Assembly (NCBI GenBank): GCA_013334735.1
Contig: JAAXXA010000222.1
Coordinates: 1-5,559, forward strand
From: Bacteroidota bacterium
GTDB taxonomy: Bacteria; Bacteroidota; Bacteroidia; Bacteroidales; CG2-30-32-10
Length of the DNA stretch: 5,559 bases
Direction: 5' to 3'
Positions 5,419 to 5,559 of this stretch are shown here, in pieces (position 1 is the stretch's first letter; each line of letters begins with the position of its first letter). Under the pieces are notes generated by a model that had not been told where the DNA came from, searched no databases, and worked only from the letters and a program-made list of their open reading frames with translations. Made by a program: the position numbers and the translations under genes.

Positions 5419-5559
5419 GGGGCTTCGCCCCTTAGGGGACATCCTATATTGAAACTTCCAAAAACAAATTTTTCCAGATAACACAATAATCCCACCAGTG
5501 CATTTTAAAGCACGAAAAAAAGAGGCGGGTTGCTCACCGTTAAAGAATCTCGTACCTTA
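5419..5559 (+). repeat. Copy B of the structured repeat family (reaches window end)
   Basis: Hairpin GGGGC-TTC-GCCCC (5419-5431, six pairs if the flanking A-T is counted) is followed by TTAGGGGACATCC, TATATTGAAAC, a variable stretch, hairpin GTGC (5498-5501) / GCAC (5510-5513), AGAGGCGGGTTGCTCAC and AATCTCGTACCTTA at the last base of the window. The copy is probably cut by the window edge, since A, C and D show homology continuing beyond this point. It abuts the truncated transposase on its left with only one or two bases between. Confidence 0.85.

Noticed and set aside
5418..5495. N-terminal part of the minus-strand frame continuing into the transposase remnant
   Set aside because: These codons come from repeat copy B, and nothing in them matches IS110 transposases, so the frame is a chance fusion and not a small intact gene.
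2127..5559. Integron attC sites as the identity of the repeats
   Set aside because: I looked for RYYYAAC and GTTRRRY core pairs at the repeat ends and did not find a matching pair; GTTGCTC and GTTACGA do not fit. The cassette-like layout is kept only as a hypothesis.
2127..5559. CRISPR array
   Set aside because: The repeats are about 140 bases or more, few, unevenly spaced and internally diverged, with no short regular repeat-spacer pattern and no cas genes.

Overview
The window looks like a bacterial defence or accessory region: an AT-rich block of two membrane-plus-NTPase gene pairs set between less AT-rich flanks. The left flank is the last 62 codons of a type I restriction specificity subunit (HsdS). 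The right flank holds a truncated IS110-family transposase and a family of structured repeats. Start codons lack clear Shine-Dalgarno sequences, and the repeat style and codon use made me think of Chlorobiota or a Bacteroidota relative. That taxonomic guess is weak and rests on impression, not on a marker gene.

Layout: hsdS 3' end (2-190); a 454-bp AT-rich spacer with a small palindrome and a possible promoter; module 1 (645-2098), a four-TM protein overlapping by one base with a membrane-anchored TRAFAC-type GTPase; a 356-bp spacer carrying a diverged repeat (copy C) and a possible promoter; module 2 (2455-4637), a small single-TM protein followed after 2 bp by a 609-residue P-loop NTPase with a predicted C-terminal winged helix; then a 537-bp gene-free stretch holding repeat copies D and A; a transposase C-terminal remnant on the minus strand (5175-5417); and repeat copy B, which runs to the window end.

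How they may work together (inference): each module pairs a small membrane protein, a candidate pore or membrane effector, with a nucleotide-switch protein, a GTPase in one case and a STAND/KAP-like ATPase in the other. The position directly after a restriction-modification gene, the AT-rich composition and the nearby mobile-element debris fit cargo of a defence island. The two pairs may be two stacked systems or one four-gene system.

The least expected signal is the repeat family. Four copies, all in the same orientation, follow module 1, follow module 2, and bracket the transposase remnant. The clear copies begin with a GC-rich TTC-loop hairpin. Copies A, B and C also carry a second hairpin whose sequence varies while pairing is kept, which suggests that folding matters.
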